Position numbers and translations under genes: made by a program | Notes under the pieces: model-generated | What the model was told of the DNA's origin: nothing | The model's input: only the letters and a program-made list of their open reading frames with translations | Databases searched by the model: none | Assembly (NCBI GenBank): GCA_022508635.1 | Contig: JAFLUV010000011.1 | Location: forward strand, 6,186 to 15,936 | Length of the DNA stretch: 9,751 nucleotides | Direction: 5' to 3' | Source: Prevotellaceae bacterium | GTDB taxonomy: Bacteria > Bacteroidota > Bacteroidia > Bacteroidales > Bacteroidaceae | Shown: positions 1-5,901 of the stretch, in pieces | Position numbering within the stretch: the first letter of the stretch is position 1 | Layout: each line of letters opens with the position of its first letter

Positions 1-1805
1 CCACCCTTGTCTGCACTGCTGACGCTTTGGGCATAGGCGCGGAGAGCCTTGCTGACCGTACGGTTCCGGCGCAGAGGCTGTTGTGGGCGTGCTGCCAGCT
101 CCTCGTCGCTGAGCTTTACGTTGATGGATCGGCTGGGAATGTCTATGACGATGATGTCGCCATCCTTTATCTTGCCGATGTTCCCGCCGCTTGCTGCCTC
201 AGGGCTGATGTGACCGACAGAGAGGCCGCTTGTTCCGCCCGAGAATCGTCCGTCTGTGATGAGTGCACACTCCTTGCCCATGTGCATCGACTTGATGTAG
301 CTGGTAGGATAAAGCATCTCTTGCATGCCTGGACCGCCCTTCGGCCCCTCATGGGTGATGACGACGCAATCGCCCTTCTTGACACGTCCGCCCAAAATGC
401 CTTCACAGGCATCTTCTTGACTATCGAAGACGACGGCAGGCCCCTCGAAATGCCACAGGCTGGGGTCTACGCCGGCTGTCTTCACTACGCAGCCGTCTTG
501 TGCGATGTTGCCGAACAGCACCGCCATGCCGCCATCCTTCATGTAGGCATGCTCTATGTCACGTATGCAGCCACTGGTGCGGTCGGTGTCGAGTGTTTCC
601 CAATGAGTGTCCTGCGAGCCCATGACATTCGAGAACTTGCCGCTCGGCGCACAGCTGTATATGTCCCATGGGGAAAGTCCCCCGTCTATAGCAACCTTTA
701 AGTTCTTGTTGTCGATGATGGAATAGCGCTTGATGTCCTCGCCAAGTGTGGCGCCGTTCACGCGCTTGCAGGTAAGATCGAGCAGTCCGCCCTTTGCTAA
801 TTCGCCCATGATGCCGAGGATGCCGCCGGCACGGTTCTCTTCCTGGATGCTGTATTTCTGCCAGTTCGGAGCAAGTTTGCAAAGGAAAGGCACCTTGCGG
901 CTCAGCGCGTCAATGTCCTGCATCTTGAAGTCGACACCACCCTCTTGCGCTACGGCCAGAAGGTGGAGCACGGTGTTGGTGGAGGCTCCCATGGCAATGT
1001 CGAGCGTCATGGCGTTGAGGAATGCCTGACGTGTGGCGATGTTACGTGGCAGGATGCTCTCATCGCCGTCCTCATAATAGGCGAAGGCGTTCTTCACGAT
1101 GAACCGTGCTGCACTCTTGAAAAGGCTAATGCGGTTCTTGTGTGTAGCCAGGATGCTGCCGTTACCAGGCAGTGAGAGGCCAATAGCCTCGGTCAGGGAG
1201 TTCATGGAATTGGCGGTGAACATGCCGGAGCATGCTCCGCATCCCGGACAGGCCACTTGTTCTATACGTGCCAGTTCCTCGTCGCTGACGGTCGGGTCGC
1301 CGCCTTTGACCATGGCAGTGATGAGGTCGGCATTCTCTCCGTCAAGCTTGTGTGCTTCCATCGGCCCGCCACTGACGAAGATAGTTGGTATATTCAGGCG
1401 CATGGCAGCCATCAGCATGCCGGGCGTCACTTTGTCGCAGTTGGAGATGCAGACCATGGCATCGGCTTTATGAGCGTTGACCATGTATTCCACCGAGTCG
1501 GCAATAATGTCACGCGAGGGAAGGGAGTAGAGCATACCGTCGTGCCCCATGGCTATACCGTCGTCTATGGCTATGGTATTGAACTCTGCGGCATAGCAGC
1601 CAAGGCTCTCTATCTCCTGCTTGACGATTTGTCCTATCTCGTGCAGATGCGTGTGTCCCGGCACGAACTGAGTGAACGAATTAACTACGGCGATGATAGG
1701 TTTGCCGAACTGTTCGCGCTTCATGCCATTGGCTACCCATAGCGCGCGTGCGCCTGCCATACGGCGTCCTTCCGTGCAGGCTGAACTCCTGAGCTGGTGT
1801 TTCAT
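1..1805 (-). CDS. ilvD: Dihydroxy-acid dehydratase, 3' end cut by window edge
   Basis: Dehydrates 2,3-dihydroxy-3-methylbutanoate and its isoleucine-pathway homologue to the 2-oxo acids, the third step shared by valine and isoleucine synthesis (and feeding leucine); a cytosolic iron-sulfur, Mg-dependent enzyme. Read from ATG at 1805, 601 codons are open down to the window edge. Visible family motifs: AIDDGIAMGHDGM (about 79–91), NCDK (122–125; C123 cluster ligand, D124/K125 metal site by analogy with E. coli C122–K124), ACPGCGACSGMFTANSMN (185–202), GPGMQEMLYPTS (491–502; metal ligand Glu496) and GRFSGGTSGLS (519–529; catalytic Ser522 by analogy). The last residues seen are SSADKG, which in relatives lie only a few residues from the C terminus, so the gene is almost complete. 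It resembles the E. coli-type enzyme (VPGH rather than the plant-type TPC motif). It lies 57 bp after the DUF5606 gene and has its own candidate promoter. Further ilv genes may follow outside the window. Confidence 0.97.
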   Translation of the reverse strand, partial: MKHQLRSSACTEGRRMAGARALWVANGMKREQFGKPIIAVVNSFTQFVPGHTHLHEIGQIVKQEIESLGCYAAEFNTIAIDDGIAMGHDGMLYSLPSRDIIADSVEYMVNAHKADAMVCISNCDKVTPGMLMAAMRLNIPTIFVSGGPMEAHKLDGENADLITAMVKGGDPTVSDEELARIEQVACPGCGACSGMFTANSMNSLTEAIGLSLPGNGSILATHKNRISLFKSAARFIVKNAFAYYEDGDESILPRNIATRQAFLNAMTLDIAMGASTNTVLHLLAVAQEGGVDFKMQDIDALSRKVPFLCKLAPNWQKYSIQEENRAGGILGIMGELAKGGLLDLTCKRVNGATLGEDIKRYSIIDNKNLKVAIDGGLSPWDIYSCAPSGKFSNVMGSQDTHWETLDTDRTSGCIRDIEHAYMKDGGMAVLFGNIAQDGCVVKTAGVDPSLWHFEGPAVVFDSQEDACEGILGGRVKKGDCVVITHEGPKGGPGMQEMLYPTSYIKSMHMGKECALITDGRFSGGTSGLSVGHISPEAASGGNIGKIKDGDIIVIDIPSRSINVKLSDEELAARPQQPLRRNRTVSKALRAYAQSVSSADKG

Positions 1806-1847
1806 GTTTTCTGTATTATGTTATCCACTGACTGGTTATTTGATGTG

Positions 1848-1855
1848 CAAAGGTA
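1848..1855 (-). promoter_or_regulatory. Candidate Bacteroidota -7 element for ilvD
   Basis: Read on the minus strand this is TACCTTTG, an exact match to the Bacteroidota primary-sigma -7 consensus TAnnTTTG. It sits 8 bp past the DUF5606 stop codon and 42 bp before the ilvD ATG, leaving a leader of roughly 35 bases. No TTTG is present at the expected -33 position, so the match is half of the bipartite promoter. No leader peptide rich in branched-chain residues and no attenuator stem is visible in the short leader. Confidence 0.5.
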
Positions 1856-1862
1856 ACGATGC

Positions 1863-2300
1863 CTACTGCCTGTTCTCGATGTTGTCGCCTTGTGTCTCTT
1901 GCAGTATTTCGTCAAAGTCATCCAGTCCGTTTTCAATGAGCAGATTATACCATTGGATGAGCTTCTTCACGTCGGTCGGATAGACACGATCGCGGTCGAA
2001 ATCAGGCAATACCTCTGCCAAGAAGGCATAGAGCTCTTCTTTGGATGCCTTGCGGTAGTCCAGAGCGACGGCCTTGCCTTCCTCCTTGTCTTTGATACTT
2101 TTCAGCACCTCGCGGAGAGGCACTTCCTTTTCATCGGTGTACATGGCGATATCCGCCAGGGAGATGACCTTGTCGTGGGCGAAGGTCGGCATACGCTTCT
2201 TCTTCTCGTCAATTGTCTCCACGATGAGGCTGCGGTTACCTCGCGACACGAGGCGGTAAAGTCCGGGCTTGCCGGCAATAGCTAATACTGTTTCAAGCAT
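1863..2300 (-). CDS. DUF5606 family protein
   Basis: A 145-residue cytosolic protein with no signal peptide or membrane segment, recognised as the Bacteroidota-restricted DUF5606 family; its function is unknown. The N-terminal part (about residues 8–58, with KPGLYRLVSRGNRSLIVE and KVISLADIAMYT) is beta-rich and looks like a small barrel-type fold. Residues 60–95 (PLREVLKSIKDKE…KASKEELYAFLAEVLP) and 108–136 (PTDVKKLIQWYNLLIENGL) are predicted helices, with an acidic C-terminal tail. It is the last gene of the nusB–yajC–YbbR–coaE series, 12 bp after coaE, so it is probably cotranscribed with them. The charged, soluble make-up and steady housekeeping location suggest a core cellular role, but nothing in the sequence shows an active site. 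Confidence 0.85.
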   Translation of the reverse strand: MLETVLAIAGKPGLYRLVSRGNRSLIVETIDEKKKRMPTFAHDKVISLADIAMYTDEKEVPLREVLKSIKDKEEGKAVALDYRKASKEELYAFLAEVLPDFDRDRVYPTDVKKLIQWYNLLIENGLDDFDEILQETQGDNIENRQ

Positions 2301-2312
2301 ATTACTTAATGT

Positions 2313-2951
2313 TTATAGTTTCGTTTTGTCATTTGTCTCTATTTGCCGGATGATGTCGGCGAGCTGTTCCCGCAGCGTCGCACTGCCATCCGTACCGTTG
2401 TCCACGACGAAGTCGGCGAGCGGACGGAAGCGTTCCGGGTGCTGCATCTTCATGCGTGCCCTGATCTGCTGCTCCGTAGCGCAGTCACGCTGCATTGCCC
2501 TCTTCAGGCGGACGTGCTCTTCCGCATCGACGAAGATGATGCTGTCCACTATCTCACTGAAGCCGCTCTCGAAGAGGATGGCGCTCTCTATCGCCACTAT
2601 CGGCTTTTTCTGCCTCTCTGTCCACTCGCAGAAGTTGCGGAACACGGCTGGATGTACGATGGCGTTGACGTTACGGGCGTTCTTCTCGTTTTTGAAGAGA
2701 TATTCAGCAAGGCGCTTCCGTGTAAGTTCTTGCTGCTTAAGCTCCTGCTGCATGAGTTCTTTGCCAAAGGCTGATCCCCTGTTCACGAGTTCCTTCAAGC
2801 AGCGTTGTATCTCGGCATCGGCCGCAATGATACGCTTAGCCGCCGAATCACAATCGTAAACGGGTATGCCGAAGTCCTCCATGAGGATGGCGGAGACGAA
2901 ACTCTTTCCGCTCCCAATTCCGCCCGTAATTCCTATCTTTCGTTGTGTCAT
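2313..2951 (-). CDS. coaE: Dephospho-CoA kinase
   Basis: Phosphorylates the 3'-hydroxyl of the ribose in dephospho-CoA with ATP, the last step of coenzyme A synthesis, in the cytosol. The 212-residue length fits the family (about 195–210). Visible: Walker A loop GGIGSGKS (10–17) directly after the first beta strand KIGIT; YDCDSAAK (32–39), matching the family 'DAD' substrate region with Asp35; NAIVHPAV (96–103); ESAILFESG (122–130), the family 'PLLFE' segment; and RDCATEQQIRARMKMQ (155–170), the LID region with arginines for ATP. The end (ADFVVDNGT) is the usual 'AD.vI.N.G' motif. It lies 13 bp after the YbbR gene and 12 bp before DUF5606, within the operon. Residues 65–77 (a Gln/Glu/Leu-rich stretch) are more repetitive than usual but do not break the fold. 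Confidence 0.96.
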   Translation of the reverse strand: MTQRKIGITGGIGSGKSFVSAILMEDFGIPVYDCDSAAKRIIAADAEIQRCLKELVNRGSAFGKELMQQELKQQELTRKRLAEYLFKNEKNARNVNAIVHPAVFRNFCEWTERQKKPIVAIESAILFESGFSEIVDSIIFVDAEEHVRLKRAMQRDCATEQQIRARMKMQHPERFRPLADFVVDNGTDGSATLREQLADIIRQIETNDKTKL

Positions 2952-2964
2952 ATTAGTTTATGAT

Positions 2965-3981
2965 TCAATATGGTGCATCCACTTGCTCTATAAGATAGTC
3001 TACCTCGGCTGGCGAGATCCTGACGTCATAAACTCCCTCTGGGATGCTCTTCAGGCTCAGCGGCAGCTTGCTGTTCTCGGGGTTCTGGATCAGGTCTTCG
3101 TAGGTCGTGACAAGTACGAAATCCTCTGCCGTCGTCTGACGGTAGCGTCCGGACTCTACACGAAACGTCACGGAAACCTGTGCGGGGAAGGCTCTCAGCC
3201 TTTTCTCTGCCGGGAAATTAAGGCCTATAACCGGCACATGGACAGTCTTTTCCGTGTAGTAGCCTATGCCCACCACGACGTCGACTCCATCGGGGTCGTA
3301 CTTCATCAGTCTCTGTCGTCGGAGCCTCACGTGCTGCCTCGTTGCTGCGCTCAGCTCGCTCATTGAGAACGGCTCAGTATAGACGGCATGCATGGTGTCG
3401 AGCACGGATGCCGGTGCAAAAACACGAACGGAGTCCGGCTCCAGGCCGATGCTCTGGACGTAGTTCTGCTGCGATGCCTGGACGGTGCCTGTCGTCCGGA
3501 CGGGAAGCATGCGCGAGCGGCCGCGATTGTAGGTGAAGTGCAGTGTGTCCGGGCGGAAGGACTGTATGTGCGTAGATGGTGCAAAGAGCTTGCTGAGAAA
3601 GCGCTGCATGTCGTAGGGGAAGATGGCTATCTCTGCATCGTCGCCTCCCGTGTCAAACTTCTGGAAGCTGACGTCGGCACAGCTCTGCCGGAAGATGTTG
3701 GAGATGTCGTGGCGGGCAAGTGTGAGTCCCCTGTCGCGCACCGTCACGCTGACTGTCGTAGGGAGCGAATCGATGAGCACCACGTCGGAAGGAATGTCCG
3801 TGAGCTGCAGGCCTACCTGCACCTCGTGCTCGAAAGTCTCGTTGAGTGCCTGCAGCATCCAGAAGCCAAAGGAGACGGCAAGAAAGAAGAGAAAGACAAG
3901 CAGTTCGTGACTCTTGTCTCCGAACAGCAAGTCTTTCCCTTGTCTGAGTACGCGTTTGCCCTTTGGTATGAGGTGCTGCAT
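2965..3981 (-). CDS. YbbR/CdaR-like membrane-anchored protein
   Basis: A 338-residue protein with a short basic N terminus (KGKRVLRQGKDLLFGDK), one clear membrane segment at about 26–45 (LLVFLFFLAVSFGFWMLQAL) and a long extracytoplasmic beta-rich part. The segment just after the membrane (about 50–95, with 'VQVGLQLTDIPSDVVLIDSLPTTVSVTVRDRG') matches the start of a YbbR domain, and two further beta-rich blocks follow at about 155–240 and 245–332 ('PVRTTGTVQ…VRVFAPASVLD', 'VPVIGLNFP…VSVTFRVESGRY'), consistent with repeated YbbR domains. In Firmicutes, YbbR (CdaR) regulates the diadenylate cyclase CdaA; here no cdaA gene is adjacent, so that role is only a possibility. The gene lies 21 bp after yajC and 13 bp before coaE. 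The name is well supported at family level; the function is not. Confidence 0.85.
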   Translation of the reverse strand: MQHLIPKGKRVLRQGKDLLFGDKSHELLVFLFFLAVSFGFWMLQALNETFEHEVQVGLQLTDIPSDVVLIDSLPTTVSVTVRDRGLTLARHDISNIFRQSCADVSFQKFDTGGDDAEIAIFPYDMQRFLSKLFAPSTHIQSFRPDTLHFTYNRGRSRMLPVRTTGTVQASQQNYVQSIGLEPDSVRVFAPASVLDTMHAVYTEPFSMSELSAATRQHVRLRRQRLMKYDPDGVDVVVGIGYYTEKTVHVPVIGLNFPAEKRLRAFPAQVSVTFRVESGRYRQTTAEDFVLVTTYEDLIQNPENSKLPLSLKSIPEGVYDVRISPAEVDYLIEQVDAPY

Positions 3982-4002
3982 GGGCGTAAGTTGCCTGTGT
4001 CG

Positions 4003-4302
4003 TTACTGTGCGGGCTGTGCGGAGGCGTAGACGCTGTTGCGGTCCACCTTGATGCAGACGCCGCTGGATATCTCCACCTTGAGTGTGGCGGTTGCCTCGT
4101 CGATATCCTTCACTACTCCGTAGATGCCGCCGGCGGTGACTATCTGCTGTCCGCGGGCAATGTTGTTGCGGAAGTTCTGTATTTCCTTCTGTTTCTTTTG
4201 TTGCGGACGAATCATGAAGAACCACATGATGGCGAAGATGATGACCATCATGACGAGGAACGACATGTTGCCGCCTCCCTGTGCTTGTAGTAGTGTATAC
4301 AT
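4003..4302 (-). CDS. yajC: Preprotein translocase accessory subunit YajC
   Basis: A 99-residue, single-pass inner-membrane protein that associates with SecDF and the SecYEG translocon. The sequence shows a short N-terminal stretch with a GGG turn, a hydrophobic helix at about 13–31 (MSFLVMMVIIFAIMWFFMI), the family motif IRPQQKKQKE (31–40) directly after it, and the conserved cytosolic motif VVTAGGIYGVVKDID (with TAGGIYG at 56–62), ending in a beta-rich tail. Length and order fit YajC fully. Leading ATG at 4302 gives the usual short N terminus; an internal Met at residue 13 is less likely because it would start within the membrane helix. It follows nusB by 57 bp and precedes the YbbR gene by 21 bp, all cotranscribed by inference. 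Confidence 0.95.
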   Translation of the reverse strand: MYTLLQAQGGGNMSFLVMMVIIFAIMWFFMIRPQQKKQKEIQNFRNNIARGQQIVTAGGIYGVVKDIDEATATLKVEISSGVCIKVDRNSVYASAQPAQ

Positions 4303-4359
4303 TAGTTTTGTTTTAGTGTTAGAATTCTGGATGAATGGCGGTCAGCCGGAGAGTGGGGT

Positions 4360-5298
4360 TCAGTCCTTTTGGCTTTCCTTGACGAGCTTTCCCTCGTCCA
4401 TGAGCTGCCTGGCTATTGCGTCGAGGGTGCCGTTGATGTACTTGCCGCTCCTGGGCGTGCTGTAGGCTTTTGTTATCTCGAGGTACTCGTTGATGCTGAC
4501 GCTGACGGGAATGCTGGGGAAGGAGGTTATCTCCGCCAGGCCGAGCTGCAGGATGATGCGATCCATGACGGCTATGCGCCGGAACTCCCAGCCCTTTGCG
4601 CTGGCTGCGATCAGTCCGTTGTAGTACTCCTGCCCCTCCAGGGTGTGTCGCAGCAGCTTCAGGGCAAAGTCGCGGTCGGAGTCGGACTTGTACTTTGGCA
4701 TGATCAGCTGCGATGCGGGACTGTCGGCACGGAAGCGGTTGATGGTCTTCAGGACGAAGGTGTCGACGATATGCCTGTCGTCGTTCCAGTAGATGCTCTG
4801 ATCCTCCAGCAGGTGGTCCAGCTCCTCGTTCCCCACGATGAGGTTACGGTAGATGAGCCTCCAGAGCTCGCGGTCCTCCTCGTAGGTAGAGTCGACCGTA
4901 GCCATGTAGTTCCTGTAGTACTCGCTCTCCTCTATGGTATTATATAATGTTCGCGTGAAGTCCTCATGGTCTGCCCAGCTGAGCGCGTGCTCCTCGCAGT
5001 AGTCGCGGAGCTGCCGGTTCGCCTCTAATTGCAGGATAAATCGGTTGTCAATGAACTTGCTGCTCCAGTACTCGCCGTCGGCAAGCCTCTTGCTGCGACT
5101 CTGACGCATCTCGTGCATGCGCACGGCCATCCGGCTTACCTCCACCATCAGGAGCAACAAATAGTTGTAGAGGTCGTATGCCTTGTCCAGGCTCAGGAGC
5201 AGTTCCTTCTCGGCGACAATGGGATTGTGCAGCCCGCGCTGGTGATAAGAGTACAGCTCCTGGACGAGCTTTAGGCGTATCAATTCTCGGTTTATCAT
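4360..5298 (-). CDS. nusB: Transcription antitermination factor NusB, long Bacteroidota form
   Basis: NusB binds boxA RNA with ribosomal protein S10 (NusE) and supports processive transcription of rRNA operons. The protein is 312 residues, against about 140 in E. coli; the longer form is usual for Bacteroidota. The recognisable NusB core is C-terminal, about residues 208–302: DFALKLLRHTLEG, WEFRRIAVMDRIILQLGLAE (237–256), IPVSVSINEYLEITKAYS (263–280) and SGKYINGTLDAIARQL (284–299). The start MINRELIRLKLVQELYSYHQ also matches the family's N-terminal helix (normally 'R..A.q.LY'), so the extra sequence, about residues 25–205, is best seen as a large helical insertion between the first helix and the rest. 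It is the first gene of the operon; a candidate promoter lies 24 bp upstream and there is no Shine-Dalgarno site. Confidence 0.93.
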   Translation of the reverse strand: MINRELIRLKLVQELYSYHQRGLHNPIVAEKELLLSLDKAYDLYNYLLLLMVEVSRMAVRMHEMRQSRSKRLADGEYWSSKFIDNRFILQLEANRQLRDYCEEHALSWADHEDFTRTLYNTIEESEYYRNYMATVDSTYEEDRELWRLIYRNLIVGNEELDHLLEDQSIYWNDDRHIVDTFVLKTINRFRADSPASQLIMPKYKSDSDRDFALKLLRHTLEGQEYYNGLIAASAKGWEFRRIAVMDRIILQLGLAEITSFPSIPVSVSINEYLEITKAYSTPRSGKYINGTLDAIARQLMDEGKLVKESQKD

Positions 5299-5322
5299 AT
5301 ATCACTATATAGCTTCAGGCTG

Positions 5323-5330
5323 CAAAATTA
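5323..5330 (-). promoter_or_regulatory. Candidate Bacteroidota -7 element for the nusB operon
   Basis: On the minus strand this reads TAATTTTG, an exact TAnnTTTG match, 24 bp before the nusB ATG. The -33 position expected 19–21 bp upstream is TGCC rather than TTTG; a TTTG does occur but only 12 bp away, so the upstream half is weak. The deduced leader is very short (about 15–20 bases) and lacks a Shine-Dalgarno site, both normal for this phylum. Confidence 0.45.
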
Positions 5331-5440
5331 GCTATTTTAGTGCAAACATCGGCATTTTCCGGCAGCTTTTTTATGCAGTTGACAAAAATAAAGGAAATTT
5401 TGAGGCAGCCGACGCAAATGCGGCGACCCGGACGGCTCCG

Positions 5441-5498
5441 GCATCCTCCTGCAGGAGACGCGCTGGCGGCACGCCTCCTGCGCGCAGGCTCCGGAGGC
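5441..5498. repeat. GC-rich cluster of short palindromes
   Basis: Contains two perfect 12-bp palindromes, CTCCTGCAGGAG (5446–5457) and CCTGCGCGCAGG (5477–5488), plus CTCCGGAG (5489–5496) and a GCCTCC/GGAGGC pair (5473–5478 with 5493–5498) that can close a larger stem around the second palindrome. The block is far richer in G+C than the A/T-rich promoter sequence to its left. It could extrude as a cruciform or fold strongly as RNA. No T-run follows on either strand, so it is not a standard terminator. Confidence 0.6.
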
Positions 5499-5654
5499 CT
5501 CGCACGACGATGAAAAAATCGACGCACGACAGTTGCGAAATTGACGCGCGACAGTTTCAAAACTCACGCACGACAATTTCACAACTCACGCGCGTCAATT
5601 TCGCAACTGTCGTGCGTCAATTTTGAAGCCCCCCGGCGCGACAATCCGAAAACT
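5499..5654. repeat. Degenerate 22-bp tandem array of alternating near-palindromes
   Basis: Units start at 5499, 5521, 5543, 5565, 5587 and 5609 with an exact 22-bp period; a further unit fits at 5633–5654 after a 2-bp shift. Neighbouring central units share 18–19 of 22 positions. Each unit has two halves: a 10-bp half close to the palindrome GACGCGCGTC and a 12-bp half close to the palindrome AGTTTCGAAACT. Their dyad centres therefore fall every 11 bp, about one DNA turn. The period is not a multiple of three, there are no unique spacers (so it is not a CRISPR array), and it lies upstream of both flanking promoters. Confidence 0.8.
5521..5618. repeat. Perfect 30-bp inverted repeat within the array
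   Basis: The left arm 5521–5550 is the exact reverse complement of the right arm 5589–5618, with a 38-bp loop. Pairing continues outward after one mismatch for five more A/T pairs (5515–5519 with 5620–5624). The array's two halves being near-palindromic explains part of this, but not a perfect 30-of-30 match when neighbouring units differ at 3–4 positions; a recent inversion or gene-conversion step inside the array, or selection for the stem, would explain it. Confidence 0.85.
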
Positions 5655-5678
5655 CACGCCAACTCGCTAATAATCATC

Positions 5679-5837
5679 ATGTCAGCACTCAGGCCGGAAG
5701 CATACCGTGTCGAGTCCGTCGACCCGGACAACAAGAGGACGGGCTTGAGGGGCATCTGCCTCGAGGACGGCAGGGAGACAATGCCCGGCATGAGTGCCAA
5801 GGATATTTCGCAGAACTCGCGTTTATTAGCGTCATAA
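5679..5837 (+). CDS. Possible small protein, 52 residues, unrecognised
   Basis: ATG at 5679 (just after the repeat array) opens 52 codons ending in TAA. The product is soluble and charged (begins MSALRPEAYRVESVDPDNKR, ends AKDISQNSRLLAS), with no signal peptide or membrane segment, and I do not recognise it. In favour: most codons end in G or C, as in the sialidase, and the stop falls just before the sialidase promoter. Against: no clear promoter or ribosome site of its own, short length, and an equally open frame on the opposite strand (5654–5884). The frame also extends upstream through the repeats to an ATG at 5541, but that extension simply translates the array. It could be a remnant of a longer gene or chance. 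Confidence 0.3.
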   Translation: MSALRPEAYRVESVDPDNKRTGLRGICLEDGRETMPGMSAKDISQNSRLLAS

Positions 5838-5839
5838 GC

Positions 5840-5870
5840 TTGCAGAAACGACGGATTTTGTATACTTTTG
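5840..5870 (+). promoter_or_regulatory. Candidate Bacteroidota promoter for the sialidase gene
   Basis: TTGC at 5840–5843 (close to the -33 TTTG element) and TACTTTTG at 5863–5870 (exact TAnnTTTG) are separated by 19 bp, the expected spacing. A start of transcription near 5876–5878 gives a leader of about 25 bases to the ATG at 5902, with no Shine-Dalgarno site. It is the best-formed promoter in the window. Confidence 0.6.
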
Positions 5871-5901
5871 TGGCTGTTATTCACGCTTATTACCTAAAGT
5901 T

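Larger units (their letters stand above)
5299..5901. other. 603-bp divergent intergenic region (nusB / sialidase)
   Basis: Lies between the start of nusB (leftward) and the sialidase (rightward). From left to right it holds the nusB promoter candidate (about 5323–5330), an A/T-rich stretch (5331–5400), a GC-rich palindrome cluster (about 5430–5498), a 22-bp degenerate repeat array (5499–5654), a possible 52-codon ORF (5679–5837) and the sialidase promoter candidate (5840–5870). Several frames stay open through the GC-rich and repeat parts on both strands, but they follow the repeat period rather than protein-like sequence, so I do not call genes there. Confidence 0.8.

Noticed and set aside
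27..1742. Several plus-strand ORFs of 76–224 codons
   Set aside because: All are antisense shadows of ilvD, whose 601-codon frame with all family motifs covers the stretch.
1806..1862. An attenuator or leader peptide for ilvD
   Set aside because: The leader is too short and holds only a CCA/TGG stem; no run of Leu, Ile or Val codons.
3388..4290. 300-codon plus-strand ORF
   Set aside because: Antisense to the YbbR gene and yajC, both with recognisable features; its protein shows no family motif.
5315..5582. Two overlapping minus-strand ORFs of about 81 codons through the GC-rich block and repeats
   Set aside because: Their sequences simply translate the GC-rich palindromes and the 22-bp array in different frames; arginine-rich low complexity, no family resemblance.
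5499..5654. A CRISPR array
   Set aside because: The 22-bp units are contiguous, with no unique spacers, and no cas genes are near.
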